Made by a program: the position numbers and the translations under genes
Part shown: one piece after another, positions 37,286-45,687 of the stretch
How the letters are laid out: every line of letters begins with the position of its first letter
Numbering within the stretch: position 1 is the first letter of the stretch
Assembly: GCA_018401015.1 (NCBI GenBank)
Contig: JAGYLP010000010.1
Span: forward strand, 1-64,000
Reading direction: 5' to 3'
Length of the DNA: 64,000 nucleotides
Source of the DNA: Bacteroidales bacterium
GTDB lineage: Bacteria > Bacteroidota > Bacteroidia > Bacteroidales > M50B96
Notes under the pieces: model-generated
The model's input: the letters and a program-made list of their open reading frames with translations, nothing else
What the model was told of the DNA's origin: nothing
The model's database searches: none

Positions 37286-38244
37286 AGTTCTCGATGGTTA
37301 GGGATGATTTGGGTTTTAAAATAGTTTATGGTATGCTGTAATCCTTCGTTTAAGGCAATTTCGGGTTGCCAACCGTTCAAAAGGTGTTGAGCTAATTCAA
37401 TGTTCGGACGTCGGTTAACCGGATCGTCTTGAGGGAGGGCTTTGAACAGTAGCGTTGAATTGGACTGAGTAAGTTCCAGGATTTTTTTTGCCAGATCGAT
37501 GATTCTGATTTCGTTGCAATTACCGAGGTTAACCGGTCCGGTAACCGAGTCGGCAGTATTCATAAGTCGGATGAGTCCGTCTATCAGATCGTCGATGTAT
37601 TGAAACGAGCGGGTTTGCTCTCCGTTACCAAATAAGGTGATCGGTTCCCCTTTGAGCGCCTGAAGAATGAAGTTCGAAACCACGCGTCCGTCGTCCATCG
37701 ACATGCGCGGACCATACGTATTAAAGATGCGTGCAATTTTGATTCGTACCCCATTCATGTCGTGATAGTTCATGAAGAGCGTTTCGGCGCATCGCTTCCC
37801 TTCGTCGTAACTGGCGCGCGGACCAATCGGGTTAACGTTTCCCCAATAGGATTCGGGTTGCGGTTGAACAGCTGGGTCGCCATAGACTTCGGAAGTAGAG
37901 GCTTGAAGAATTTTAGCTTTGGTGCGTTTGGCTAATCCCAGCATGTTGATCGATCCCAAAACCGAGGTTTTAATTGTTTTGATGGCATTGAATCGGTAAT
38001 GAACCGGAGAAGCCGGACAAGCCAGATTGTAGATTTCGTCTACCTCGGCATAGTAGGGTAGGGTAATGTCGTGGCGGACAGTTTCAAACTTCCGGTAATC
38101 CTGCAAATGACGAATATTCTCCTTACTACCGGTGTAGTAATTATCGAGGGAAATGACCTCATTTCCGTCTTTCAGGAGTTGCTCGCACAAATGTGAACCA
38201 ACAAAACCGGCACCGCCTGTAACCAGAATTTTTTTACTACTCAC
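37282..38244 (-). CDS. UDP-glucuronate decarboxylase-like SDR (extended NAD-dependent epimerase family)
   Basis: About 320 residues from GTG 38244 (begins [19 protein letters not shown]). The longer TTG start at 38289 overlaps a promoter element and adds a non-family extension. Motifs: Rossmann '[10 protein letters not shown]', '[29 protein letters not shown]', '[10 protein letters not shown]', and '[16 protein letters not shown]' with the YxxxK pair. 'ACPASPxHY' and 'GPRAxYDEGKR' are the hallmarks of UDP-xylose synthase-type decarboxylases rather than of RfbB. It would turn UDP-glucuronate into UDP-xylose. It heads the rfbACD cluster, where rfbB might be expected. Confidence 0.88.
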   Translation of the reverse strand: MSSKKILVTGGAGFVGSHLCEQLLKDGNEVISLDNYYTGSKENIRHLQDYRKFETVRHDITLPYYAEVDEIYNLACPASPVHYRFNAIKTIKTSVLGSINMLGLAKRTKAKILQASTSEVYGDPAVQPQPESYWGNVNPIGPRASYDEGKRCAETLFMNYHDMNGVRIKIARIFNTYGPRMSMDDGRVVSNFILQALKGEPITLFGNGEQTRSFQYIDDLIDGLIRLMNTADSVTGPVNLGNCNEIRIIDLAKKILELTQSNSTLLFKALPQDDPVNRRPNIELAQHLLNGWQPEIALNEGLQHTINYFKTQIIPNHREL

Positions 38245-38286
38245 CCTTAATTTGTTTATGCATTTATTGGTAGTATTTCGATTCGC

Positions 38287-38294
38287 CAAAGCTA
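38287..38294 (-). promoter_or_regulatory. Putative -7 element of the nucleotide-sugar cluster
   Basis: TAGCTTTG on the minus strand is a perfect TAnnTTTG 42 bases before GTG 38244. It supports the shorter start of the SDR gene. Confidence 0.45.
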
Positions 38295-38394
38295 TTTAAA
38301 ATGGCTGAAATAAACTATGCTTATTCACTAGGCATCGTTCGTAAATTCTCTTGAAATCTTTATAGTAGGCTCGGAAATCTAGCTCAAAATATCT

Positions 38395-38402
38395 TACATT
38401 TG
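38395..38402 (+). promoter_or_regulatory. Putative -7 element for the gene at 38443
   Basis: TACATTTG matches TAnnTTTG and ends 40 bases before the ATG. The same octamer precedes the DUF349 gene at a similar distance. Confidence 0.45.
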
Positions 38403-38442
38403 AAACTTTCAAAATAGTTTCTAAATCCTTAACTCATCCATT

Positions 38443-39135
38443 ATGAAGAATTTATTTTCTATCCTTATTTTCATGAGCTTAGTTTTAAGTCAATCGCTAC
38501 TTGTTGCTCAAGACCCCGCCACTTTTACCGGAATGATCGATTACGATATGATTGTTGAAGGAGGTGAATTATCTGCTGCTGAAAGAGCTCAGGCCGAAAG
38601 CACCATTTCAATGCTCATTGGCGATGGTTACATGAAAAAGACAACACAAAATATTATGGCTAACAGTACGGAAATTCTAATGCCCGATTCGGTAGTCATC
38701 ATTTTTGATCAAATGGGACAGCAATTTGCTTTTGGGCTCGGACCCGATTTTATTCAAGCCAACGATAGCGCTCAGGATGCAGCGTGGAATGAGGTTAAGG
38801 ATAAAATTTCTTACGAATTTTTAAACGAAAGCAAAGAAGTAGCCGGAGTAAACTGTAAAAAAGCCGTTTATGAACTCGATGGCAATTACTACGACGTATT
38901 TTACACCGATGAATACATTTTCGACGAAAAAGTAGGCAACGATGTTAATCTTCGTGGAATTAAAGGAGTAGCACTCGAATATTCCATTCCCCTGCCCGGT
39001 CAGGATGGTGCCAGCGTGAAGGTTACTGCCAAAAAATTTAAATTCAAAAAGAAAGTTTCTCCCAAAAAATTTGCGGTACCTTCCGGAATTGAAGTTCAAA
39101 CAGGGGAGCAACTTCGGAAGATGATGGGAATGTAA
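38443..39135 (+). CDS. Secreted protein, DUF4412-like
   Basis: A 230-residue protein with a signal peptide (about 1-23, ending LLVAQ). The mature part opens with 'FTGMIDYDMIVEGGEL' and carries 'GYMKKTTQNIM...STEILMPDS', 'AGVNCKKAVYELDGNYYDVFYTDEYI' and a basic segment 'KVTAKKFKFKKKVSPKKFAVPSG'. This arrangement fits DUF4412, a periplasmic or surface beta-sandwich family of unknown role in Bacteroidota, related in layout to LolA/LppX-type carriers. It ends 3 bases before ftsK. Confidence 0.65.
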   Translation: MKNLFSILIFMSLVLSQSLLVAQDPATFTGMIDYDMIVEGGELSAAERAQAESTISMLIGDGYMKKTTQNIMANSTEILMPDSVVIIFDQMGQQFAFGLGPDFIQANDSAQDAAWNEVKDKISYEFLNESKEVAGVNCKKAVYELDGNYYDVFYTDEYIFDEKVGNDVNLRGIKGVALEYSIPLPGQDGASVKVTAKKFKFKKKVSPKKFAVPSGIEVQTGEQLRKMMGM

Positions 39136-39138
39136 TTT

Positions 39139-41544
39139 ATGGCGAAGTCGCAAAGCAAAAAAAAATCCCCTAATTCCTCGTGGATCGCTTTTCTAAAAGA
39201 TCATCGCTTTCACCTGAGTCTGGGGATTTTTTTACTCATAGTAACACTTATTCTTACCTTAGCTCTGGTCTCATTTCTCTTTACCTGGAGAATCGATCAG
39301 AGCATCGAATGGTCCAATCTATTCGTAAACCGCGAAGTACAAGCTGCTAACTGGTCGTCGAAAATTGGGGCCATTCTCGCCAATACATTAATCAACAAAT
39401 GGTTCGGACTCGCGTCCTTTTCCATCCCGTTCCTAATCGGACTGATTGGTCTTAGGTTGTTAGATATTAAATTTTTACCCCTTGGACCTACCTTGCGGAA
39501 CGTCCTTTTTATTAGTATTTGGTTTTCCATTTTTTTAGCTTTTTTATTTGGCGATGCAAACGGCTATTTCGGGAGCGGACCCGGCGGGGAACATGGACTC
39601 TTCATGGCCTCCTGGCTTACAACCCTCATTGGCTCTGTAGGAACTTTTTTCCTGCTATTGCTCATCCTTTTTGTCTTCCTTGTATTCGCTTACCCGGGAT
39701 TCTTACCTTTTTTAAAAGATAAGATCGCTGCGCTTCGAAATAAACAACAACAAGTAAAAGCCCCCATTAACGCCTCCTCCAACCAAACTGGTTTCGTCCC
39801 AGCCGATTTAAACGAACCCGATCTCACCATCGAAATCCCGGAAGAAGAACTTGCGCAAGACCAAGATAAACGCCCGGAACTAAAATCAAAAAACCTTCTG
39901 GAAGACCTCGACGATTTCGAAGTGGCTAAACCGGAGGAAGAAGAAAGTTTGCCTTTGCCGGAGGCTTTTACCCCGGAAAACAGCGACCTAAATGCTGATT
40001 TCGATTCCGATGAAGAGGAAGAGTTACCGGAAGAAATGGGAGAGTATGACCCAACCCTCGACTTGTCCGATTTTCAAATGCCGGGCTTTGAAATCCTGGA
40101 AGATCATCGAAGCGATAGCTCCGAAGTAAGTAAAGATGAACTCTTGTACAACAAAAACAAGATTATCGAAACCCTTCAGAACTATAAGATCAAAATTGAA
40201 AAAATTAAGGCAACAATTGGCCCTACCATTACCCTCTATGAGATTGTGCCGGCTCCGGGTATTCGCATTGCAAAAATTAAAAATCTGGAAGATGATATCG
40301 CCATGAGCCTCGCGGCGCTGGGAATTCGAATCATTGCTCCCATGCCAGGCAAAGGCACCATTGGCATAGAAGTTCCCAACCAAAACCCGGAAATCGTTTC
40401 GATGCGGTCGATTCTTGCTTCATCTAAATATCAGGATACGAAATTCGACCTGCCTGTCGCGCTCGGCAAGACTATTAGCAACGAAACCTTCGTTTTCGAC
40501 TTAACGAAAATGCCCCATCTTCTCGTAGCCGGTGCTACCGGACAAGGAAAGTCGGTTGGTTTGAATGCTATTATTGCTTCCATCCTGTATAAAAAACATC
40601 CAAGCGAAGTGAAATTTGTGTTAGTCGATCCTAAAAAGGTGGAGCTAACCTTATACACCGCCATCGAGAAACACTACCTGGCTAAACTGCCGGAATCCGA
40701 CGAAGCGATTATTACCGATACGCAAAAAGTAGTTCAAACCCTGAACTCTTTAACCGTGGAAATGGATAATCGCTACAATCTGCTTAAGAAAGCCCATGTA
40801 CGAAACATCAAAGAATACAATGCAAAATTTCGCGATCGAAGGTTAAATCCGGAAAAAGGGCATCGTTTCCTACCTTACATCGTGCTAATCATCGACGAGT
40901 TTGCCGATTTAATCATGACCGCCGGAAAAGAAATCGAAATGCCCATTGCCCGGATTGCCCAATTAGCCCGTGCTATTGGTATTCATCTGATTATTGCTAC
41001 TCAACGTCCCTCCACGAATATTATTACCGGTGTAATTAAAGCCAATTTCCCCGCCCGGATTGCTTTTCGGGTGTCGAGTATGATCGACTCCCGAACGATT
41101 TTGGATACACCGGGTGCGAATCAACTCATCGGTCGAGGCGATTTGCTCTTTTCCACCGGAGGCGACCTGGTGCGTGTTCAATGTGCTTTCATCGATACTC
41201 CTGAACTGGAGCGTTTGGCCGAGTACATAGGCAACCAGCGAGCGTTCCCGGAACCCTACCTTTTACCCGAATACGAAGGGGAAGGTGGAAACGAAGTGGG
41301 TGAAGTGGATTTGAGCAAACGCGATGAACTATTCGACGATGCTGCTCGTCTTATCGTGATGCATCAACAGGGAAGTACATCGCTTATTCAGCGAAAATTT
41401 AGCATCGGGTATAATCGTGCCGGACGGATCATGGATCAATTGGAAGCTGCCGGGATCGTGGGCGGATCGGAAGGTAGCAAACCTCGTCAGGTCCTCTATC
41501 AGGATGAATATTCGCTGGAACATTTTTTAAAATCCTTAAATTAA
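39139..41544 (+). CDS. ftsK: DNA translocase FtsK
   Basis: An 801-residue protein. Four N-terminal membrane helices (about 26-190) anchor it at the division site. An acidic linker follows (about 210-310), then the motor domain: Walker A 'GATGQGKSVGLNAI' with Lys471, 'KFVLVDPKKVELTLY', Walker B 'IVLIIDEFADLIMTAGKE' and 'HLIIATQRPS'. The C-terminal gamma winged helix ('DDAARLIVMHQQGSTSLIQRKFSIGYNRAGRIMDQLE') recognises KOPS-type polar sequences. It pumps chromosome ends across the septum. The LolA-like gene follows after 5 bases. Confidence 0.96.
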   Translation: MAKSQSKKKSPNSSWIAFLKDHRFHLSLGIFLLIVTLILTLALVSFLFTWRIDQSIEWSNLFVNREVQAANWSSKIGAILANTLINKWFGLASFSIPFLIGLIGLRLLDIKFLPLGPTLRNVLFISIWFSIFLAFLFGDANGYFGSGPGGEHGLFMASWLTTLIGSVGTFFLLLLILFVFLVFAYPGFLPFLKDKIAALRNKQQQVKAPINASSNQTGFVPADLNEPDLTIEIPEEELAQDQDKRPELKSKNLLEDLDDFEVAKPEEEESLPLPEAFTPENSDLNADFDSDEEEELPEEMGEYDPTLDLSDFQMPGFEILEDHRSDSSEVSKDELLYNKNKIIETLQNYKIKIEKIKATIGPTITLYEIVPAPGIRIAKIKNLEDDIAMSLAALGIRIIAPMPGKGTIGIEVPNQNPEIVSMRSILASSKYQDTKFDLPVALGKTISNETFVFDLTKMPHLLVAGATGQGKSVGLNAIIASILYKKHPSEVKFVLVDPKKVELTLYTAIEKHYLAKLPESDEAIITDTQKVVQTLNSLTVEMDNRYNLLKKAHVRNIKEYNAKFRDRRLNPEKGHRFLPYIVLIIDEFADLIMTAGKEIEMPIARIAQLARAIGIHLIIATQRPSTNIITGVIKANFPARIAFRVSSMIDSRTILDTPGANQLIGRGDLLFSTGGDLVRVQCAFIDTPELERLAEYIGNQRAFPEPYLLPEYEGEGGNEVGEVDLSKRDELFDDAARLIVMHQQGSTSLIQRKFSIGYNRAGRIMDQLEAAGIVGGSEGSKPRQVLYQDEYSLEHFLKSLN

Positions 41545-41549
41545 TCGGA

Positions 41550-42242
41550 ATGAAAAGCTGGATTCTCGCATTACTCGCTGTAATGCTCATGTTGCAGACA
41601 CAGAGTCAAGGTTTAGAAGTGATTAAAGATCCCGAAGCCAAAGCATTAATCGATGAATTACTGACCAAAGCGAATTCCTGGGATGCAATCTATGCGGAGT
41701 TTTCCTTCACTTTTGAAGATGAGCAAGAGCAGGTTAAAGACAGTTACGATGGATTGGCCTGGATTAAAGGGGAACAATATAAGCTGGCTTTGATGGGGCA
41801 AACTATTTTTTGCGATGGCTCAAGTATTTATACCATGCTCGAGGATGTGGGCGAAGTGAATATAACCACCCGTGATACCCTCGACGATTCGTTTTTAAAT
41901 AATCCTCGAAAACTGTTTACCGGATACGAGGAGCATTATAAATACAAGTACTTGAAAGAATATACCAGCAATGGCAGCCAGTTGGTCGAAATTGAGCTTT
42001 ACCCAAAGAATCTCGACCAAGGTTTGCTTCCGGAAAACGGACAAGGCATCGATGTGTCGAAAATTCATTTTTTAGTCGATAAAACACATTTGGAACTCCT
42101 CTCGGTGCATTATTTCGGGAAGCAGGGGACCAATTTCAAGGTTAAATTCAACCTCCTCGAGCAAAGAAAACTGGACGATTCATTCTTCCAATTTCGCATA
42201 GAAGATTATCCTCAAGTAGAGGTCTACGATTTAAGGGATTAA
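41550..42242 (+). CDS. LolA-like outer-membrane lipoprotein carrier
   Basis: A 230-residue secreted protein (signal peptide about 1-20). The mature part has the LolA pattern: an amphipathic helix ('KALIDELLTKANSWDAIYAEFSFTF'), then beta strands with 'GLAWIKGEQYKLALMGQTIFCDGSSIYTML'. In the family it carries lipoproteins through the periplasm from LolCDE to the outer membrane. It is coupled to ftsK by a 5-base gap; this ftsK-lolA order is common in Bacteroidota. It converges with the M16 gene. Confidence 0.85.
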   Translation: MKSWILALLAVMLMLQTQSQGLEVIKDPEAKALIDELLTKANSWDAIYAEFSFTFEDEQEQVKDSYDGLAWIKGEQYKLALMGQTIFCDGSSIYTMLEDVGEVNITTRDTLDDSFLNNPRKLFTGYEEHYKYKYLKEYTSNGSQLVEIELYPKNLDQGLLPENGQGIDVSKIHFLVDKTHLELLSVHYFGKQGTNFKVKFNLLEQRKLDDSFFQFRIEDYPQVEVYDLRD

Positions 42243-42245
42243 TGA

Positions 42246-43529
42246 TCAGCTTTTTTTGCCTACAGTTACCACCTGCAGTTCGTCAATATCCCAATGTCGA
42301 TTCGCTATTTCCATCAGTTGTCGGGAATCAATCTCGTCTATTGTCTTGATGGTTCTCTCGATATGATCAAAATCAAGGTCGTTTATCAGTAAGTTTTTAA
42401 GTTGATCCGATGCGGTAAACACTCCATCGAGGTTCCGTTGTATTCGTCCTTTCCAATAGTTCTTAACCCGAATCAACTCCGCAGTGCTAACTGCCTCGTT
42501 CTGCAGCTTCCGCAATTCCAGGAAACTTTGCTCAATGGTGTCGTTGGTAAAAGCAGTTCCTACTTCGGTACTGATACACCAATAGGTGGCGTGCTTTAAG
42601 GGTGCAAAAAAGGAGTTAATCCCATAGGTATAAGCTTTCTCTTCGCGAATATTCTTCATCAATCTACTTCCAAAATACCCCCCGTAAATCAGATTCAGTA
42701 GCTGAGCTCCGGCATAATCGGGATGATTTCGGTCGATGCTGATTTTGCCTATTCGCAAAGCTGTTTGAAGTGCCTCTTCCTTATCAAGATGAATGTTTTT
42801 AGAAGCATCAAATGTTGGAATTGTGGGTAGTTCCTGGTTTAAGTTTGACAAATTGGGAAAACCGGCTAAACCGTCCTCCAGCCATTGGTTAATCTGCGGT
42901 GGAATTTTGCCGGCCAAAACAATTGCTATAGGCTGCTGATGGTAATTCGATTCAAAAAATTGGACCAGGTCCTTGCGTTGAATCTGATCGTAATCGGCTG
43001 CTTCGGCCTGATTACCATACGGATGATTTTTTCCAAAAAGGGCGGTTAAAAATGCTCGTTTAGCCAGGAAGCTGACCTTGTTTTGATTGATTTGAAAGTC
43101 TTGCTTTTTCTTTTCCCGGAGTGTTTCCAGTTCATCCTCCGGGAAATGAGCATGTCGAAGCACCTCCCATAAAATATTCAGGCTTTCTTCCATGTTCCGG
43201 CTCAAACTGTATAAATTAAGCGAGGAAGAATCGTAATCGATACCGGAAAATAAATAAGAACCGAGTGAGTCAATTTTCTCAGCAAGCTCAAACGAATTGA
43301 AATGAGTTGTACCTTCGGTAATCAACTCGCTCGTAAAGCGGCTTACCAAATTCTTAGGCTGATAGATAATCCCTCCCGGATAAATCAATTCGAGTTTTAA
43401 AACTTCTATTTGGTCGTCGGGTAGGGTGTAAACCGGTATCCCTTTCGAGGTGTTAAATCGTTGGGGAGCCGGTAAGTTGATGTGTTCTATGGTTTGAAAT
43501 TCAGGTGCCAGGTGTCTATTCGTCATCAT
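42246..43529 (-). CDS. M16 family protein lacking the HXXEH zinc motif
   Basis: A 427-residue protein with the two-domain M16 fold: an N-terminal part ('LIYPGGIIYQPKNLVSRFTSELITEGTTHFNSFELAEKIDSLGS') and a middle repeat ('YGNQAEAADYDQIQRKDLVQFFESNYH'). Active members have His-x-x-Glu-His before 'GT..+'; here the position reads TSELITEGTTHF, so zinc cannot bind in the usual way. It resembles the catalytically silent partner in two-subunit M16 proteases. The active partner usually lies next door, but none is in this window. No signal peptide is evident. Confidence 0.87.
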   Translation of the reverse strand: MMTNRHLAPEFQTIEHINLPAPQRFNTSKGIPVYTLPDDQIEVLKLELIYPGGIIYQPKNLVSRFTSELITEGTTHFNSFELAEKIDSLGSYLFSGIDYDSSSLNLYSLSRNMEESLNILWEVLRHAHFPEDELETLREKKKQDFQINQNKVSFLAKRAFLTALFGKNHPYGNQAEAADYDQIQRKDLVQFFESNYHQQPIAIVLAGKIPPQINQWLEDGLAGFPNLSNLNQELPTIPTFDASKNIHLDKEEALQTALRIGKISIDRNHPDYAGAQLLNLIYGGYFGSRLMKNIREEKAYTYGINSFFAPLKHATYWCISTEVGTAFTNDTIEQSFLELRKLQNEAVSTAELIRVKNYWKGRIQRNLDGVFTASDQLKNLLINDLDFDHIERTIKTIDEIDSRQLMEIANRHWDIDELQVVTVGKKS

Positions 43530-43601
43530 GCTATTATATCTTGATTTAATTTCAGTTTAGTTAAAAGTTAATTCGTTGGACTATACTTGTTTTACTCCCA
43601 T

Positions 43602-44801
43602 TCATCGAAAAGGTATCGCATACCCCAAACCAAGCTCCAGGAAATCGGCTCGTCCAAAATGAGCTTTTAATCCAAAATGAGCCAACCAGTTCGGATGAAA
43701 ATAAAACCGTAAAGCAATCCGGTTAAACAGCGAGGTATCGTCGTTGTAATTTTCCACGAGATAATGACCCAACTGAAGGTTAAACATCACTTTCCCGAAA
43801 AAGATTCCATAAGAAACATGCGCTCCCAATCGCCAATAATCCGTCCATCCTTCTGTCGGAATGGCTCGATTCCTCATTAAGTCAAGTAAACTGCCGTCGA
43901 AAAAGCCATCGAATCCAAATCCCCATTGGTATTTCGCATTGATTCTTCGCTCCAGATTTATGATGGTGCTGTTCGTAAAGTATTTTCTTCCACCTGCCGG
44001 ATCTATTTCTTTTATCCCGCAACCGTTAATCACACTCATTTCCCAATAAGGATCGGATTGGATGCTTCGCTGTCTGTTGCTGCTCAGCTTAACCGGGCTT
44101 TTCCCGTAAGCAAGGGTAAGATCCCAGGTTAAAAAATTCAGGCCTAAATTCGGACGTGCCCAGGAAGCATTGGAGAAATGATGAAATGAAAGGCCGGTTC
44201 CAAGTTGTCCGTTTGGGTGAATTTGTAAGCGATACTGAAGACTGAATCGGAGGAAAATCGTGTGGTGCGAACCGCTTGCCAGGTTGTTGTAATTCTCCTG
44301 CGGATGAAAAATTTTACTCAAATACCCATAGCCGAATCGAACCTGGTAATCGATTCCATGAACCGGGTGGTTCCAAATGGGAACTTTGATTAATCCACTC
44401 AGGCTGTGACCGTTTCCCAGAATACTCTCATTCCCGGTTTGAAGATAAGCGTAACTTAAGCCGATTTTGGGATTTCGGTACAGTCGATGCCACCCTTTAG
44501 CATATAGCAAACGAAACCAGGAAATTTCGAGGTTTTGAGCCGGTTTTTCCGGAAGCGATTGAATCGTTTCCCGATGTGCCCACAGAAATCCCCATCCATA
44601 ACCCACTTCGAATTGGTCGAAACGAATTGCTGTAACTGGTTCCCAAAGGTCAGCTCTCGGGAATTGCTTTTGACTAACTAGCGATAGCGCAGCGAGATTA
44701 AGAAGAAGGCAGAATCCGACGCAGGCAAGGGTTCTTCGCAGGGAGTTATGTTTTGTTTTAATAGGCTGATTATTAGTTGGGTAGAGCTTATTCTTTCTCA
44801 T
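43602..44801 (-). CDS. PagL-like acyloxyacyl hydrolase (lipid A deacylase)
   Basis: About 399 residues from ATG 44801, chosen because it precedes a signal anchor ('TLACVGFCLLLNLAALSLVSQ'). Longer starts run deep into the ATPase gene. The second half is a beta-barrel. The PagL motif is visible as 'LSFHHFSNASWARPNLGLNF', with the His-x-Ser catalytic pair and the Asn. In the family it removes an ester-linked acyl chain from lipid A in the outer membrane. The protein is longer than classical PagL (about 150-190 residues), with N- and C-terminal barrel-like extensions, as in Bacteroidota relatives. It overlaps the ftsE gene by 14 bases. Confidence 0.8.
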   Translation of the reverse strand: MRKNKLYPTNNQPIKTKHNSLRRTLACVGFCLLLNLAALSLVSQKQFPRADLWEPVTAIRFDQFEVGYGWGFLWAHRETIQSLPEKPAQNLEISWFRLLYAKGWHRLYRNPKIGLSYAYLQTGNESILGNGHSLSGLIKVPIWNHPVHGIDYQVRFGYGYLSKIFHPQENYNNLASGSHHTIFLRFSLQYRLQIHPNGQLGTGLSFHHFSNASWARPNLGLNFLTWDLTLAYGKSPVKLSSNRQRSIQSDPYWEMSVINGCGIKEIDPAGGRKYFTNSTIINLERRINAKYQWGFGFDGFFDGSLLDLMRNRAIPTEGWTDYWRLGAHVSYGIFFGKVMFNLQLGHYLVENYNDDTSLFNRIALRFYFHPNWLAHFGLKAHFGRADFLELGLGYAIPFR

Positions 44802-45504
44802 TTTGAAAATGCTCGAGGTCGGTTGGAGTAAAAGCAGCCACTTCGTGTACTTTTCCCTGTTCGCATTGAATGATTTTAGACGGAAATTTCTCAATGATGG
44901 GATAATCGTGAGTAGCCACAACGACGGCTTTCCCAGCTTTTCGAATTTCCCACAATAGGCTCAAAATCGATTCGGCTGTTTCCGGATCGAGATTGCCTGT
45001 TGGCTCATCGGCCAGGACAATTTCCGGGTTGTTCAATAAAGCGCGCGCTATTACAACCCGTTGCTGTTCTCCTCCCGAAAGTTGGTGAGGCATTTTATGC
45101 GCTTTATCGGATAGTTCAACTTTCGAGAGCATTTCCATTATCCGTGCATCCATTAATTTTTTCTTTTTCCAACCGGTGGCTCGAAGCACGAACAAAAGAT
45201 TTTCATAAATCGAACGGTCGCTAAGCAATTGAAAATCTTGAAAAACGATTCCAATCTTCCTCCGGAGAAAGGGGATTTCTCTTTTCCGAATCGAATGGAT
45301 GGAGTAGGAGGCAGCTTCAATTTCGCCGTCGAATTGCGACAATTCAGCATAAATTGCTTTCAGGAAGCTCGATTTACCGCTTCCCACTTTCCCAATCAAA
45401 TAAACTAATTCCCCGGAATGGATACTCAGGTTGATGTCCGATAAAATCTTTTCCCCTCCCTGGTAAAGGTGAACGTTCTTAAACTCAATTACTTTATCAC
45501 TCAT
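44788..45504 (-). CDS. ftsE: Cell-division ABC ATPase FtsE
   Basis: A 238-residue ABC ATPase. Walker A '[13 protein letters not shown]', Q-loop '[20 protein letters not shown]', signature 'LSGGEQQRV' and Walker B '[12 protein letters not shown]' are intact. '[16 protein letters not shown]' and the short length are typical of FtsE. It normally works with the permease FtsX to regulate peptidoglycan hydrolases at the septum. No ftsX is adjacent, which is usual for Bacteroidota. A -7 promoter element lies 40 bases upstream. Confidence 0.85.
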   Translation of the reverse strand: MSDKVIEFKNVHLYQGGEKILSDINLSIHSGELVYLIGKVGSGKSSFLKAIYAELSQFDGEIEAASYSIHSIRKREIPFLRRKIGIVFQDFQLLSDRSIYENLLFVLRATGWKKKKLMDARIMEMLSKVELSDKAHKMPHQLSGGEQQRVVIARALLNNPEIVLADEPTGNLDPETAESILSLLWEIRKAGKAVVVATHDYPIIEKFPSKIIQCEQGKVHEVAAFTPTDLEHFQNEKE

Positions 45505-45543
45505 GTTGAAGCTTTTTTCCGCGGTTTATGGTATTGATTGGCA

Positions 45544-45551
45544 CAAAAGTA
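45544..45551 (-). promoter_or_regulatory. Putative -7 element of the ftsE/pagL-like unit
   Basis: TACTTTTG on the minus strand matches TAnnTTTG and lies 39 bases before the ftsE start. No convincing -33 was found. Confidence 0.45.
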
Positions 45552-45687
45552 ACATTTATCGTACTTGCCTAAACCCCATCATACTATAATTCCGTAATGA
45601 ACAGTTCTTTGTTAACAAGAAGTTAGCGCACTTCCTGCTCACTGAGAGTTTGTTTTTATCTTTACAACAATCATTAATGATGTGGAT

